From positions 16,114,501-16,178,500 of the forward strand of contig NC_084895.1 of the NCBI RefSeq assembly GCF_958979055.1: a DNA stretch of 64,000 nt, in the 5' to 3' direction. Shown piece by piece: positions 11,535-21,874 of the stretch. Each line of letters opens with the position of its first letter. Within the stretch, counting starts at the first letter, position 1. The notes beneath the pieces were generated by a model. The model saw only the letters and a program-made list of their open reading frames with translations, had not been told where the DNA came from and made no database searches. The translations under genes and the position numbers were made by a program. This DNA is from Alnus glutinosa. Lineage: Eukaryota; Streptophyta; Magnoliopsida; Fagales; Betulaceae.

Positions 11535-11690
11535 CCATCTATTAGTTTCCAAGTTTGTCACAGACAGTCTTTCAGGAAGAAATGACGGAACATAAACATA
11601 CTCTGCAATTTCTTCTGCTATCACAACTAGACGAGCACTTTTGGCTTCCTCTCTCAAAAGCTCTGTCAAGCCATATAAAGCTTCTTTCTG
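11535..11690 (-). pseudogene. Exon-like fragment, unidentified gene (piece 1)
   Basis: After an acceptor-like GTGGATGCAG, the minus strand reads KEALYGLTELLREEAKSAR, LVVIAEEIAEYVYVPSFLPE and RLSVTN, followed by a possible donor AGATG|GTAGTA. It has clear coding character but no recognised family. With the pieces at 9.3, 8.6 and 7.9 kb it may form a multi-exon minus-strand gene that ends or decays near 7.8 kb. Confidence 0.4.
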
Positions 11691-12095
11691 CATCCACGTA
11701 ATAAATTAATCATTTACATGAAGAGTAAAGCAATGAGGTGGTGGGAATTAATCATCTACATGAAGAGTCCCGTGTACAACTTGCACACCAAGGTGTAGGG
11801 GTGAACAAAGATCTTGATGAGCTACTTGACTGACCGTCTTTTGTTTGAGATGACAGCAGTGAGGTGGTGGGAAGAGCAAGAATAGAGGCTAATATGTGAA
11901 GAATCATGAATTCAGCGACCTGGATTTTTCGAATATGCTCCAAATCCTCTATTTCTTCTTTTCTTTAGTTGGTTCTGCTACTTCTATACCTGGAATTTGA
12001 CAACCAAGGAATACCGAGAGAAGAAATGAAGAAAATGATGGTGAAGAAGGTGGTTACTTAAATTTCCATGAAGGATTAAGATAAAATGATGAGTC

Positions 12096-12195
12096 TATAC
12101 CTGAATCCGGATACTTGAGCAATCTTGGGCCAATCCTCACCCGCTTAGCTCTCGCATCTTTGCAATAAGATAGGACAATTCCTTCGGGCAGTGAT
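12096..12195 (-). pseudogene. Out-of-frame remnant of the NLR C-terminal tail
   Basis: Directly past the NLR stop, one minus-strand frame starting inside the last codons reads PECPSFKSLPEGIVLSY and CKDARAKR. A second frame reads GEDWPKIAQVSGFRYR (about 12141-12094). Both are typical wording of the last LRR and the tail of RGA-type CNL proteins. They are no longer in one frame with the long ORF. This suggests two small indels near 12150-12220 in this allele, or sequencing errors. Confidence 0.55.
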
Positions 12196-15100
12196 TTAAA
12201 ACTGGGACATTCTGGAGCATCCATCAATTTCAAGCACTTGAAGTGATGTGCAGTTGTGGATCCACTCTGGTATAGCCGTCAAGTTTTCACAATCTGAAAT
12301 CTGGAGCCTTTGTAGAGTGGTCGCATGCTGAAGCCCCAATGGGAGAGACACCAATTTCGGAAGACGTGAAAACTTCAAAAAGAGGAGGCTCTTAAGACCT
12401 TGCCATTGCATCTCATCCTCAACATTGGCTAGCTCAAGCTCAGGACAATCATCAAGATTCAGGTATTGAAGGGCAGCGAGATGTTGTATACCTGGGGAGA
12501 GAGAATTTAATCTATTGCATCCCTTTATCATTAAAGAATCGAGAGAAGTGAGGTTCTTCAACCACTCATCTGGCAGAGTTTCTAGGTCAGGAATGGAATG
12601 CAGTTGTATAGACTTCAATTTTGAGAGAGGAGTGGATGAAGAGGAGGTTGTTGCTGTTGACATTGGGCTTTGTGGTGCTCCCATATTCATCATCATTGTC
12701 TGTTGCAGTGGCTTCCAGCTAGCATCCCTAAGGTACAACTTTTCTTCAAGATGTGGAAACGTTGGCATGGAAGTCAACATAGGGCAATTCAAGATCTGTA
12801 ATTGTGAGAGACAAGGAAAGGAAGGGAGTAAAGGATGCTCTGTATTTTCAATGGAATTATGACTATCACTATTGACCTCCACAGAAGAATCCCTCCTCCT
12901 CCACCACCCCTTGAGATTAGGGCAATTACAGAGGTCGATTCTCTTGAGAGACGGGAAAAAAGAAGAAGAGAACTCATTGGTGTCACCACTTTCTGATATG
13001 TACTCCATAGCGTCCATTTGGGAAAGATCAAGAACTTCGAGAGAAGACAGTTGACTCAATGGTGGCAGGTATTGGCATTTCGTACACTCATATAATCGAA
13101 ATGTAACAAGATTTGTGAGTGACAAAAGCCAACTTGGAAGCCTTGAACCCCAATTGCCTTCTAAGCAAAGCTCTTTCAGATGTGGATGCGGTTGGAGGAC
13201 TTCCAATAACACCTCATCATCAACATTAACGTTTGAAGCATTGACACCTCCTTCAGTACTCCATCGTAAAGACAAACCATGAAGATATTGCTTCTCTTTT
13301 AAATTTGCTTCCTTACATTCTGACGCACCATCTTTCCCATGTCTCATATTTTTAATATCTAACTTTCTTCTCAGGTTATTTAGTCCATTTAGTTCTTTTA
13401 ACCCACTGCTATATGGAAAGAAAGGATCCTTGTGGACCACAAAGTTTGATAACGTCTGGAGATTAGTGAGTAACCCCAATCCACATGGCATATAAGTCAA
13501 CTGTTGACATCCATCTATCTCAAGATGCCTGAGATTAACTAATTCTTTCATGTCTATCGGTAATTCTTCAAGCTCTTTACAATGTAAGAGTTTTAGTGTC
13601 TGTAAATTCTGCAATCTGGATATAGAATTTGGTAGCTTCTTGAGATTCTTGTTCGAAGAAAGATCAAGATATCTTAAATGCTTCAACTCAACATCAAAGC
13701 TTGGTAATTCTTCAAGCTCTTCACAATGTGAGAGCTTTAGTGTCTGCAAATTTTGCAACCTGGTTATAGAGTTGGGAAGCTTCTTGAGATTCTCGTTCCA
13801 AGAAATATCAAGATATCTTAAATGCTTCAACTCAACAATAGAGCTTGGCAATTCTTTAAGATTTTTACAAAATGAGAGATTTAGTGTTTGCAAATTCTGC
13901 AACCTGGATATAGAATTGGGTAGCTTCTTGAGATTCTTGTTCGCAGAAAGATCAAGATATCTTAAATGCTTCAACTTTCCAATAGAGCTTGGCAGACAAT
14001 CAAGATTTCTCCGGTGCAGGTCCAGCACGCGCAAGAACTTGGAACTTGAAACAATTGCTTCACAATTTGAAATGTTGAAGAAAGTGTGATCATCACAAAG
14101 AAATGTTCGTATCCTACTTGCTTTACACAATGAAGTTGTAATTGATGAAGCATCGCAGTAATCAACAACTGAGACATGACGAGTTCTCTCATGAAGGCTT
14201 CTCTTCTTATCATCAAATGTGGTGATCAACGATCCTGCCATTGATATGGCAAGATCATGCATCAGGTCATGCATTTTGCATCTAATTACATTATCAAACT
14301 TATCCTTTTTAGCTTCTTGAAAGAATGATCTCCATAGTAAATCCATAAAATAGTCATTGCCAACCTCTTCTAAGCATCGGTTTTGATCATCAGATTCATC
14401 ACAAGACTGGACAAACCCTTGTGCCATCCAGAGCTGAATCAGTATTGATTTATCAAACTCGTAATCTTTTGGAAACAAACTGCAATAAGCAAAGCAGTGC
14501 TTCAAATGTGAAGGAAGATTATTATAACTCAGCTTCAGAGTTGGTACAATGTCATTTTCATTCTGAGGTATTTTTGAGAGTTCATTCTCCTTAAAAGATG
14601 ACCACTCTGCTTCTGAATTTTTGAAGCGTAGTACACCTCCAATTGTCCTTATGGCCAGCGGGACACCAGAACACTTTTTTAGTATCTCCCTCCCAACTGC
14701 TGCGATCCTTGAATTGTCCTCCGGCTCTTTTCCTTTCTTAAATGCCAGTTGCTTCAATAAACACCATGACTCGCCTTCCTCTAAACCCCTTAAGAAATAT
14801 GATTGAACTGTCCCGCTAATCCTTGCAACCTTTTCACTGCGTGTAGTCACTAATATTCTACTGCCTCTTGCACCACCCATCAGCACTTTTTTCAATTCAG
14901 ACCATTTTTCATGATCCTCATTCCACACGTCATCCAACACGAGCAAGTATTTCTTTCCATCGATTTCTTCTTTAAGTTTACCTACCAACGTATTCATTTC
15001 AGCGGGTTCTGGTTTCTTCTTTGTTGCAGCTTCTAAGATATTTTCAACAATATTTTTAACGTGGAAGGGATCAGAGACGCACACCCACATTTGGAGCTGA

Positions 15101-15750
15101 AAATGGTTTTGGATTTGGTCATCGTTGAAAATGAGTTGAGAAAGTGTAGTCTTTCCTAATCCACCGATGGCAACAATTGGAAGGATTGAAACATTGTCTT
15201 CAACGTTGGAGTCCAGCAGACGGTGGATAACAGCCTTCTTATCATCGTCTCGACCAATAACTTCTTCCGCACATACAACAGAATGAGTGTTACCCCTGTG
15301 GCTGTTTCCCCCGACACGTGTCTCCACATCGCGTACCTCCAACAGGAAATTCCTCCTGTCGGCGTTGATGTCATCTAACTTCTTTCTTATGGCCTTAATC
15401 TTATGGGCCATTTTAAGACGAGAGGCAAATTGGGTTGATTTGAAAAAGAAGATGCGTACCTTTTTGGTCATTAATTTTCTTCGTTGAGCTTCAGTGGAAA
15501 AGGCATCCAGCAAGTCATCCGCATCATACATGGCATCTTCTAGCTTTTTGAGCCAATCTGTGACTTGATGGTTCCCAGCAGCCTGTTTCTCCTTCGCATC
15601 CAGAAGCACAGCTTTGATTGTTGAAACGGTGTCGGTCAGGCGTTGAAGCTCATCTTTGACACCCCAGAGCAGTCCGATCTCATTAGCAGCCAAGGAGCCG
15701 AAAGTCTCCATGATTCGCTCGGCAGTGCCGAAGAGAATTTGTTCGGCCAT
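12196..15750 (-). CDS. CC-NB-ARC-LRR (CNL) disease-resistance protein, RGA-like
   Basis: An intronless ORF of 1184 codons, typical of plant CNL immune receptors, which bind ATP/ADP and trigger defence on pathogen effector recognition, usually in the cytoplasm. Residues 1-150 form the N-terminal Rx-like coiled coil, with an EDVID-like WLKKLEDAMYDADDLLDAF around 66-84. NB-ARC follows: P-loop GGLGKTTL (196-203), kinase-2 KKYLLVLDDVW (266-276), RNBS-B GSRILVTTR (296-304), GLPL-type CSGVPLAI (360-367), and MHD as CKMHDLMHDL (491-500). From about 540 there are leucine-rich repeats, including three near-identical 48-residue units. All nucleotide-binding motifs are intact. The stop at 12196-12198 comes earlier than in relatives: a conserved GEDWPKIAQVSG tail lies downstream in another frame, so the last residues may be altered by frameshifts. 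Confidence 0.93.
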   Translation of the reverse strand: MAEQILFGTAERIMETFGSLAANEIGLLWGVKDELQRLTDTVSTIKAVLLDAKEKQAAGNHQVTDWLKKLEDAMYDADDLLDAFSTEAQRRKLMTKKVRIFFFKSTQFASRLKMAHKIKAIRKKLDDINADRRNFLLEVRDVETRVGGNSHRGNTHSVVCAEEVIGRDDDKKAVIHRLLDSNVEDNVSILPIVAIGGLGKTTLSQLIFNDDQIQNHFQLQMWVCVSDPFHVKNIVENILEAATKKKPEPAEMNTLVGKLKEEIDGKKYLLVLDDVWNEDHEKWSELKKVLMGGARGSRILVTTRSEKVARISGTVQSYFLRGLEEGESWCLLKQLAFKKGKEPEDNSRIAAVGREILKKCSGVPLAIRTIGGVLRFKNSEAEWSSFKENELSKIPQNENDIVPTLKLSYNNLPSHLKHCFAYCSLFPKDYEFDKSILIQLWMAQGFVQSCDESDDQNRCLEEVGNDYFMDLLWRSFFQEAKKDKFDNVIRCKMHDLMHDLAISMAGSLITTFDDKKRSLHERTRHVSVVDYCDASSITTSLCKASRIRTFLCDDHTFFNISNCEAIVSSSKFLRVLDLHRRNLDCLPSSIGKLKHLRYLDLSANKNLKKLPNSISRLQNLQTLNLSFCKNLKELPSSIVELKHLRYLDISWNENLKKLPNSITRLQNLQTLKLSHCEELEELPSFDVELKHLRYLDLSSNKNLKKLPNSISRLQNLQTLKLLHCKELEELPIDMKELVNLRHLEIDGCQQLTYMPCGLGLLTNLQTLSNFVVHKDPFFPYSSGLKELNGLNNLRRKLDIKNMRHGKDGASECKEANLKEKQYLHGLSLRWSTEGGVNASNVNVDDEVLLEVLQPHPHLKELCLEGNWGSRLPSWLLSLTNLVTFRLYECTKCQYLPPLSQLSSLEVLDLSQMDAMEYISESGDTNEFSSSFFPSLKRIDLCNCPNLKGWWRRRDSSVEVNSDSHNSIENTEHPLLPSFPCLSQLQILNCPMLTSMPTFPHLEEKLYLRDASWKPLQQTMMMNMGAPQSPMSTATTSSSSTPLSKLKSIQLHSIPDLETLPDEWLKNLTSLDSLMIKGCNRLNSLSPGIQHLAALQYLNLDDCPELELANVEDEMQWQGLKSLLFLKFSRLPKLVSLPLGLQHATTLQRLQISDCENLTAIPEWIHNCTSLQVLEIDGCSRMSQF
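13560..13985 (-). repeat. Tandem LRR-unit expansion in the NLR (144-bp period)
   Basis: The block TAGCTTCTTGAGATTCTTGT occurs at about 13633, 13777 and 13921, exactly 144 bp apart. Each unit encodes two leucine-rich repeats (ELKHLRYLDLS..NLKKLPNS then RLQNLQTLKL). The three copies are far more alike than other repeats in the protein. Confidence 0.85.
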
Positions 15751-15924
15751 AGATCCTGATCCTGATGGTGAGTGAAGGAATCCTCGAAACTCATGCGCTC
15801 TTAAAATGGAATGATGTCCGTTGAAAATTCTACGACCTGGAGAAAAATCCCAACACGTCCATATTTAATAATAGTCCAGTAAACTTAAAAAGATAAAAAA
15901 AAAAATGAAAAAGAAAAAGTGTCC

Positions 15925-15960
15925 GGTCAAGAATGGTGTCTATTATACAGTTATTTGACT
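15925..15960 (-). promoter_or_regulatory. Two W-box-like sites upstream of the NLR
   Basis: TTGACC (as GGTCAA at 15925-15930) and TTGACT (15955-15960) lie 175-210 bp upstream of the ATG. WRKY factors that act in defence bind the TTGAC core. Short motifs like this also occur by chance. Confidence 0.3.
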
Positions 15961-15974
15961 AACAAGGACAGAGG

Positions 15975-18900
15975 ACTGCTATTTCGTAGAAGCTTGCCAT
16001 GTCAGCTCAATTAAAAAAAAAAAAAATTTAAATTTGAAATTCAAAATGAAATCTGATATACCCTTCCCCCACTCATTTTCACCTAAAATCTAAAATCTCC
16101 CCAAATCTCTCCCTCCATCTTCCCTCTCCCCCCACCCACCGCTGACCACGAGCAGCAACGTCGACCCAAAGGCCGAGCACCTGTGACACAGCAACTCCGC
16201 ATCCGGCAACCACGGATTTCAAGTTTTTTTTTTCCAACCGTGCCACCTCTCTCTTCCATCGTGCTCCACCCTCTCCTCCCTTCACCACCGAATATCTAGG
16301 CCACCAAAAGAGGTAAGGTGTTCTCCATTATTTTCGTTGATTTCCTTTGATTTCCTCTTGTATTGACCCACAAATCTGATATTTCTTTTGATTTTATCTA
16401 TTCTTTTCTCCGACCAGCTACCCACCGTCGCACCCTCAAGGATTTTGTTACACGTGTGGTTGAGAGTTAAGCTGAAGATTCAAGAAGGGGCAGCTGGCGG
16501 TGTACGTGGCAGATGCAGAGGAGTAGCATGAATTATGGATTCTAGTTGGAATCCAGTAATTCAGTTTCACACGTGTTTTACAGTTACTGCTTCAAGATAT
16601 AGTTGTTTTAATTCTTCTGCATTTCAATTGTGTATAAATATAATTGATTGCAGTTGTAAAGGCAGTTTTTGACATTTGTTGAGTTCAGTTTGAACTAAGG
16701 AGACTCGCCATCTCGAATTGGCTTATTCAATAAATATTCTTCATTCTCCCCTTCATCTCTTTCCTTCTTCTTCTTTCCTTCTAAAATTCTATTTCCTATT
16801 TCTGTAATAGCAAATTTCTCTCACAGAATCAACAAGTCTGTGACAGATTTCCTCTTCGCTGGCCTCACCGCCAGAATTCCACAACCTTTCTGGTATACCT
16901 TTCTCTGCATCTTCTCATTAGCTGGGTTTTCTCTTCTAAACTGTTTAAATAAAAGACATTTTATTTAAACAACGATGCAAGTTAGCTGGGTCATATATTT
17001 TTGTTCTTGAAAGTCAGATATTTTTTGTTGTGAATTCTGTGTTCATTCGTGTTTTCTACTTGAAGCTTATATGTTTTAGCAGTCTTATATCATTGTGTTA
17101 TACTATACGCCCATTGTCCTTTCTGGAGACGAAACTGAACCTAAATATGCATCCCAACTGTTTGTCTAATTTAGCCTGAAACGCAAATTCTAGCGTGTTT
17201 GAGAATGTGGCCCTATACATTTCTGTCAAAGTGATCTGGTTTAGCATTCTAGTGTTGCTGCTAGATTTTTCGGGTGTGCTGAACTTTCTGTACTTTGGCT
17301 GGTTTTGGTCTTTGTTGTTCTTTTGAAGAGCTGGCATTGAGAAATGGATTTCTGGTGAGTTGACATTTCTTCTTGATTGCTCAACTGAATGATGAGTTGC
17401 TGTTGTGTTGGTTTACAATCTATTTGCTACCAAAATCATGTAAAGGGTCATCTTACAAAAGGTCAAGCCTTCACTAGAAGATGCAGCTCTGAATAGAAAT
17501 TACATCTAAAAGCCGAAATCTCACAGGAAATTTTTTTAACTTCTTTCATGAAACTTCTTGCTTGTCCAGCACATTGTGAAAAGGAAATCACATTAATCAA
17601 CACCTTGCCAATCTCAAAAACATCCAAAGTCATATCACTAAACAAAGTAACTACAATTGTGATTTAAAAACAACTACGAACTGTTCCTTCTTTTTCAAAG
17701 GGCCTCCAAAACCAAATGTCTCTTTTCATGCCTAAGGTCGTTCTTTTTAACCCCCTCCAGGCTCCGCACACCCTCTTCTTTCAGGGTTACAACAGGAAAG
17801 AAATTGAGCAAATTCAACATGTTACAAGAGCTTAGAAACAACAGTCAACAGTAGATCTTATATCAGAATAAAATGGAAACCCCAACCAAGAATGGGGGGC
17901 AAAAAGCATGTTTAACTACCCAATTTAAAAGCATCCACAAATAGGCCCAAGCACACTCCAGCTTTCCAGTAATTCGTCATCCCAATGAAAGACTGTATTC
18001 TAGCAGTAGACAGAGGAAGAGGCTTTCTGTACATAAGCATGCCAATCCACTCAATCGCAGCAACTACACCTGCAACCAGTACGTCCCAATCCCCAGTCTG
18101 TCCAAGGATTCTTTGCATTTGCTGTCTAGAAACCCAAAAGAAGCAGAAATATCTTCACGGGGAAGTTCTTCCTAGCCGAGTTCAGCTTCTCCAGTAGCTG
18201 TCTTCCACCTGCACTCACTATTCTGCCCAATCTGAGTGCATCCAAGATCAGGGCGGACACCATTACTCGGAATCCCGCCGGTGTCCAATGCAAAGCCTAC
18301 TTTCAACCCCTGCTTTCTTGTCTGAAAACTGTATCAAGGTAATGAAAACCAATGTCATGTTCACGAGGGCCTCAATAATGCAGAAAAATTTCAGAGAGAA
18401 ATTTCACTTGGGCATCATTCTGAAAGTCACATAAATATATAGAAGAAGAAAAAAAAAATCTAGTTTTACAATGGACTATTGGACACAGCTTCAATGGCAA
18501 CACCCAAATCACGCATGCCAGAAAAAAATAGACAAAAAACGATTTTGTTTTCAAAATAATTGACAAGGAAAGCACATAAAACCCTTTATGTGCATTGAAA
18601 ATTCAATATATCGACTGTTTCATATTCTTTAATGACAGGTGACCTAAACAAATTTTTCTTCAAATTCCAATGCAACCCACCAAATATCACCCATTATCAC
18701 TCTAGTTGTAACAACACAAATGCCTCATAAAATTCAAGAATTCTGGAACTAGGAGTTAGATGGGTGCATATACATATTTCTTTTTCGATGAATGAAAATT
18801 TTTATAACAAAACTTAGAAAAACTTAGTTACACCAATACACACCAGCATGGAAACGGCCGGACCTCAACTGCAATCATAGTACACAGAAACCCCTATACA

Positions 18901-19795
18901 TGTACCCCTGCATCTATATAGAACAAGCAAGACCTCTGCAAAAACAGAACAAAGCAAAGCATCAAATAATTTGGAAATCTCATCATTTTTTTTTTTTCCT
19001 TAGAGAATGAAATCTCATCAATCTACTCGTGAGTGTTAAAGGCTTAAATCAGAGATTGGTGGGTCATTTCCAGACTCATTGAAAACCATCAAATAATTTT
19101 GATTTTTGGTTGGTTCGACAACAGCAAATAAAGCGTTGAAAAATGTTACCTCCTCCGGGAAAAAGGAGCAGACTTTACGACAATTTTTTTTTTGGATTTT
19201 GCCGACTGATGAAATGAGGGCTAAACATGATCTTTCTGGGCTGGCGGTCTCCGTTATTGAAAAAACTGGTCATAACATCATCGATCCTGTTCCACATGCC
19301 ATGAGCCTTTAAGCTTATAGTGGTTGTTGACTGTGAAAACCCACAAACCAAAAAGCTTGAGAATGGAAGACGGTGGACGGTCAAGGTTATTGTCGACAAC
19401 AAACCCAGAAGCAAAACCCAAAATCCTGGTATTTGATGGTCGTCAACAGTGGAGAACTGACGGTGGTAACTTATTGATGGTGGAGAACGGACGTGAAAGT
19501 TAAGGATTTTGAATCTAAATGGAGGCTAGGAAAAACGAAAAGAGGGAGAAGAATGAGAGACTAGGATTCTGAATCTCAACAAATGATTTTAGATTTTTTT
19601 ATTTTTTTTATTTTTTTATTTTCTCGTTTTCCCTCCTCTAATCTCAAATGCTTTCAGATTCTTTTTCGTTTTTCCTCTTCTTTCTTTATTTTTCTTTCCA
19701 ATTTTTTTTTTTTTTTCAATTCGCTGACGTGGAACGATGCCACATCAACAAGGTCGTAGGATGGTTGTATGCCCGTCTACGAAATGGACTTTCTC
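15975..19795. mobile_element. Possible non-autonomous TIR element carrying a gene fragment
   Basis: At 15980-16018 there is ATTTCGTAGA...GCCATGTCAGCTCAATT plus an A run. Reversed, 19790-19700 reads ATTTCGTAGACGGGC...CCACGTCAGCGAATTG plus an A run. These look like diverged inverted ends, with an insertion in one arm. GC-rich leader-like DNA follows inside both. The ends are too weak to be sure and no target duplication was found. Confidence 0.3.
17912..18321 (-). pseudogene. Ycf20-like gene fragment
   Basis: A TTTTCAG acceptor at 18328-18322 is followed by FALDTGGIPSNGVRPDLG. After a frame change comes VSAGGRQLLEKLNSARKNFP and [10 protein letters not shown], then a TAG. After a small deletion and another frame change come [40 protein letters not shown] and [20 protein letters not shown], ending at a stop. 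GQTGDWD and the IE-x-IG-x-LMYR block are what I recognise from plastid-targeted Ycf20-like proteins, which affect photoprotection. At least two frameshifts and one stop make it non-functional. The splice acceptor argues against a processed retrocopy. Confidence 0.65.
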
Positions 19796-19809
19796 TTTCA
19801 ATTGAGGCT
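18400..19809. other. Intergenic, nothing coding recognised
   Basis: Low-complexity T runs near 18985 and 19590-19710. The region 19105-19440 has mildly GC-rich frames on both strands, but none is convincing. Confidence 0.3.
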
Positions 19810-19818
19810 TTTGCACCT
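19810..19818. repeat. 9-bp target-site duplication, left
   Basis: TTTGCACCT, identical to the copy at 29995-30003 on the other side of the MULE. Confidence 0.95.
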
Positions 19819-20417
19819 GAGAAATGATACTGGTACACAAAGCTTACAACAACGTTACAACAGTCTTACGTGGAAAGTGGGTTTAAACCTTTCTTTCATT
19901 TTTTTAATATCACAGTAGCCTTCGTCAAAACCGGTTGGGGGGAAATGAAATTCATTTTCCCCCCAACGCTGAACGCACCCCCCCTCTCTCTCTCTGAATT
20001 CTCTCCGTACAATCCCCGTCATCGGCCTCCGGCGTCCGTCCCCGGTCCTTCACCGGAGTTATCCTCCTCCGTCCGTCGGGAACCGCCGCCCCCAGCCCCT
20101 CTGTCTCTCCCGTTCGCTCCGGACCGCCGCCCCCAGCCCCTCTGTCTCTCTCTGGCCAGATATGCCTCCTACGCACCTCTCTCTCTCTCTCTCTGGCTGG
20201 ATCTGCCTGCTCTGTCCATTGGAAACCGCCGCCCGCAGCCCCTCTCTCTCTCTCTGGCCGAATCTGCCTCCTACGCACATCTCTCTCTCTCTCTGGCTGG
20301 ATCTGCCTGCTCCGTCCGTCGGAAACCGCCGCCCGCAGCCCTCTGTCTCTCCCGCTCGCTCCGGTGCCGGTCGTCCCTGTCCCTCCGGTAACTCTCTTTC
20401 TCTCTCTGAAATTATTG
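19819..20417 (+). repeat. Left terminal inverted repeat of the MULE
   Basis: Complementary to 29392-29994. It has an AT-rich tip, a subterminal palindrome at 19934-19967, then a CT-microsatellite and GC-rich part in which a unit containing GGAAACCGCCGCCCGCAGCC and CTCTCTCTCTCT recurs two to three times. It ends at GAAATTATTG. A potential splice donor CCG|GTAACTCTC lies at 20388. The pyrimidine-rich part would suit a promoter and leader for the plus-strand gene. Confidence 0.92.
19934..19967. repeat. Subterminal palindrome, left end of MULE
   Basis: GTTGGGGGGAAATGAA is followed after one base by its complement with a single extra T. The same palindrome is perfect at the other end (29847-29879), and a related one occurs at 38610-38643. 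Confidence 0.85.
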
Positions 20418-21864
20418 TTTGAAAATACTGATTCGGTTTGAGGGGGAAAAAAATTCGGTCTGTTGTTTGTTGTTGGATGCTGTAACTGGTGTTAGTAATT
20501 TTGCTGATTCTGATTGTTGGATGGTGTTGGTATTTTGCTTGGTTCTGATTCGGTTTTATGGGGGGGAAAAAAAAAAGAAAAAACTAAGATTTGTTTTGGT
20601 ACAGTAGGTCTTTTGCTACATGTTGCAAGGGAGGGGGTTTTACTTTGTGGGTCGTTGAAAATCTGGGTATTTCAGGTGAATCTGGGTCTGTACAAGTTAT
20701 TCTCATTTTGAATTCATAAATGATATCACTTCTTCTCAATGGCTGTTGCGGATGCGAAATATTTTCCTGATAATTTTTGCATTGGATGCATAGATTTGCC
20801 TTCTATTTTACTACTTTTCAATGTTCATTGTGTTAGGATTTAAACGTCAATTAATATTATGGAGTTCTTGTTCCTTGTATGTTATGATATGCATTTTAGT
20901 CTTTACTGCCCTTGGTTAGAGACTTTTTGCACCTTAGTTTTTAGAACCAATTCTGTAGCCTTGTCAAAACAAAAGTATTAGTTTTAGAACCAATTCCTTT
21001 TAATGCGTATATAAAATGCTATTAAAGCAAAATTGTATGCCTTCTGACCCAAAAAAAATAAAAAAAAAATCTTACACACAATCATTGTTTCCCACATACT
21101 GGCCATATATGAGTATAGTGTTTCATGTCTAGGCAATAAATTTTTGAAAATCAGTTTTTAAAAATACATTTGACTTATCTAGTTCTTCAAGGATCCTGGA
21201 ATTTTCAAATTCTTATTACTACTACAAATGCTAAATAATATAATGTGATGGTAACTAGGATTAGTCTCTGATTTGCATGAGAAGTTTTTCTTTTTCATAA
21301 TTTTTGTAGCAACTTTTTCTCACCTTTGCAGTTGACATCCAAATATCCTTGTAAGTTGAATCAACAACAGGGTCAATTATTTGATCGATCTGAGGAAAGA
21401 GATGTGAAGAATCAATATCAGATAAATTTGGTCTGATAAATTACTTGCTCTCAATCAATTCGGTCTTTTGTTTGTTGTTGGATGCTAATGTGCCTGGCTA
21501 GAGTGGCTAAGTGCTAACTTACTACATTTTTTGAAGTGCTAACATGCAAGAAAGATCTGTTAATCATCCATTTCGTGAATTCTTTTCCCCTCTTTGCAAT
21601 CCTTTTTTTTTTTTTTTTCCTTTAAGGTTTTGAAATGCTGTAAGAAAACCAAAGGATGTAGTGTTTTATCACAAAATTTATAGCATTAAACCGAGTCTGG
21701 TAGGAGAAATTATGAAGCTGAGTTAAAGTTAGTCCTGTCTTATTGTTCAGTTCAGTTGCTTTTCTTCTTGTCTTATTTCTTTTGATTGGAGGTTGACCTA
21801 GTGAGTCTGGGCTTCTGTTGATTAGATGAATGATATTATTATTATTATTATTATTTTTGCGTAG
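20418..21864 (+). other. Probable leader intron of the GRF gene
   Basis: No ORF is convincing. It begins just past the left inverted repeat, which carries a GTAACT donor, and ends at TTATTTTTGCGTAG|GCCC right before the GRF start. A microsatellite (ATT)n at 21835-21855 would form the tract before the acceptor. Proposed from splice signals alone. Confidence 0.4.
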
Positions 21865-21874
21865 GCCCAAAAAA

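Noticed and set aside
13550..14089. 179-codon plus-strand frame opposite the NLR
   Set aside because: Antisense shadow of the repeated LRR units; no independent signals.
19870..20422. Long plus-strand frames rich in Pro, Ser and Leu
   Set aside because: They come from CT-microsatellite and GC-rich repeat units inside the MULE inverted repeat; the frames appear on both strands and at both ends.
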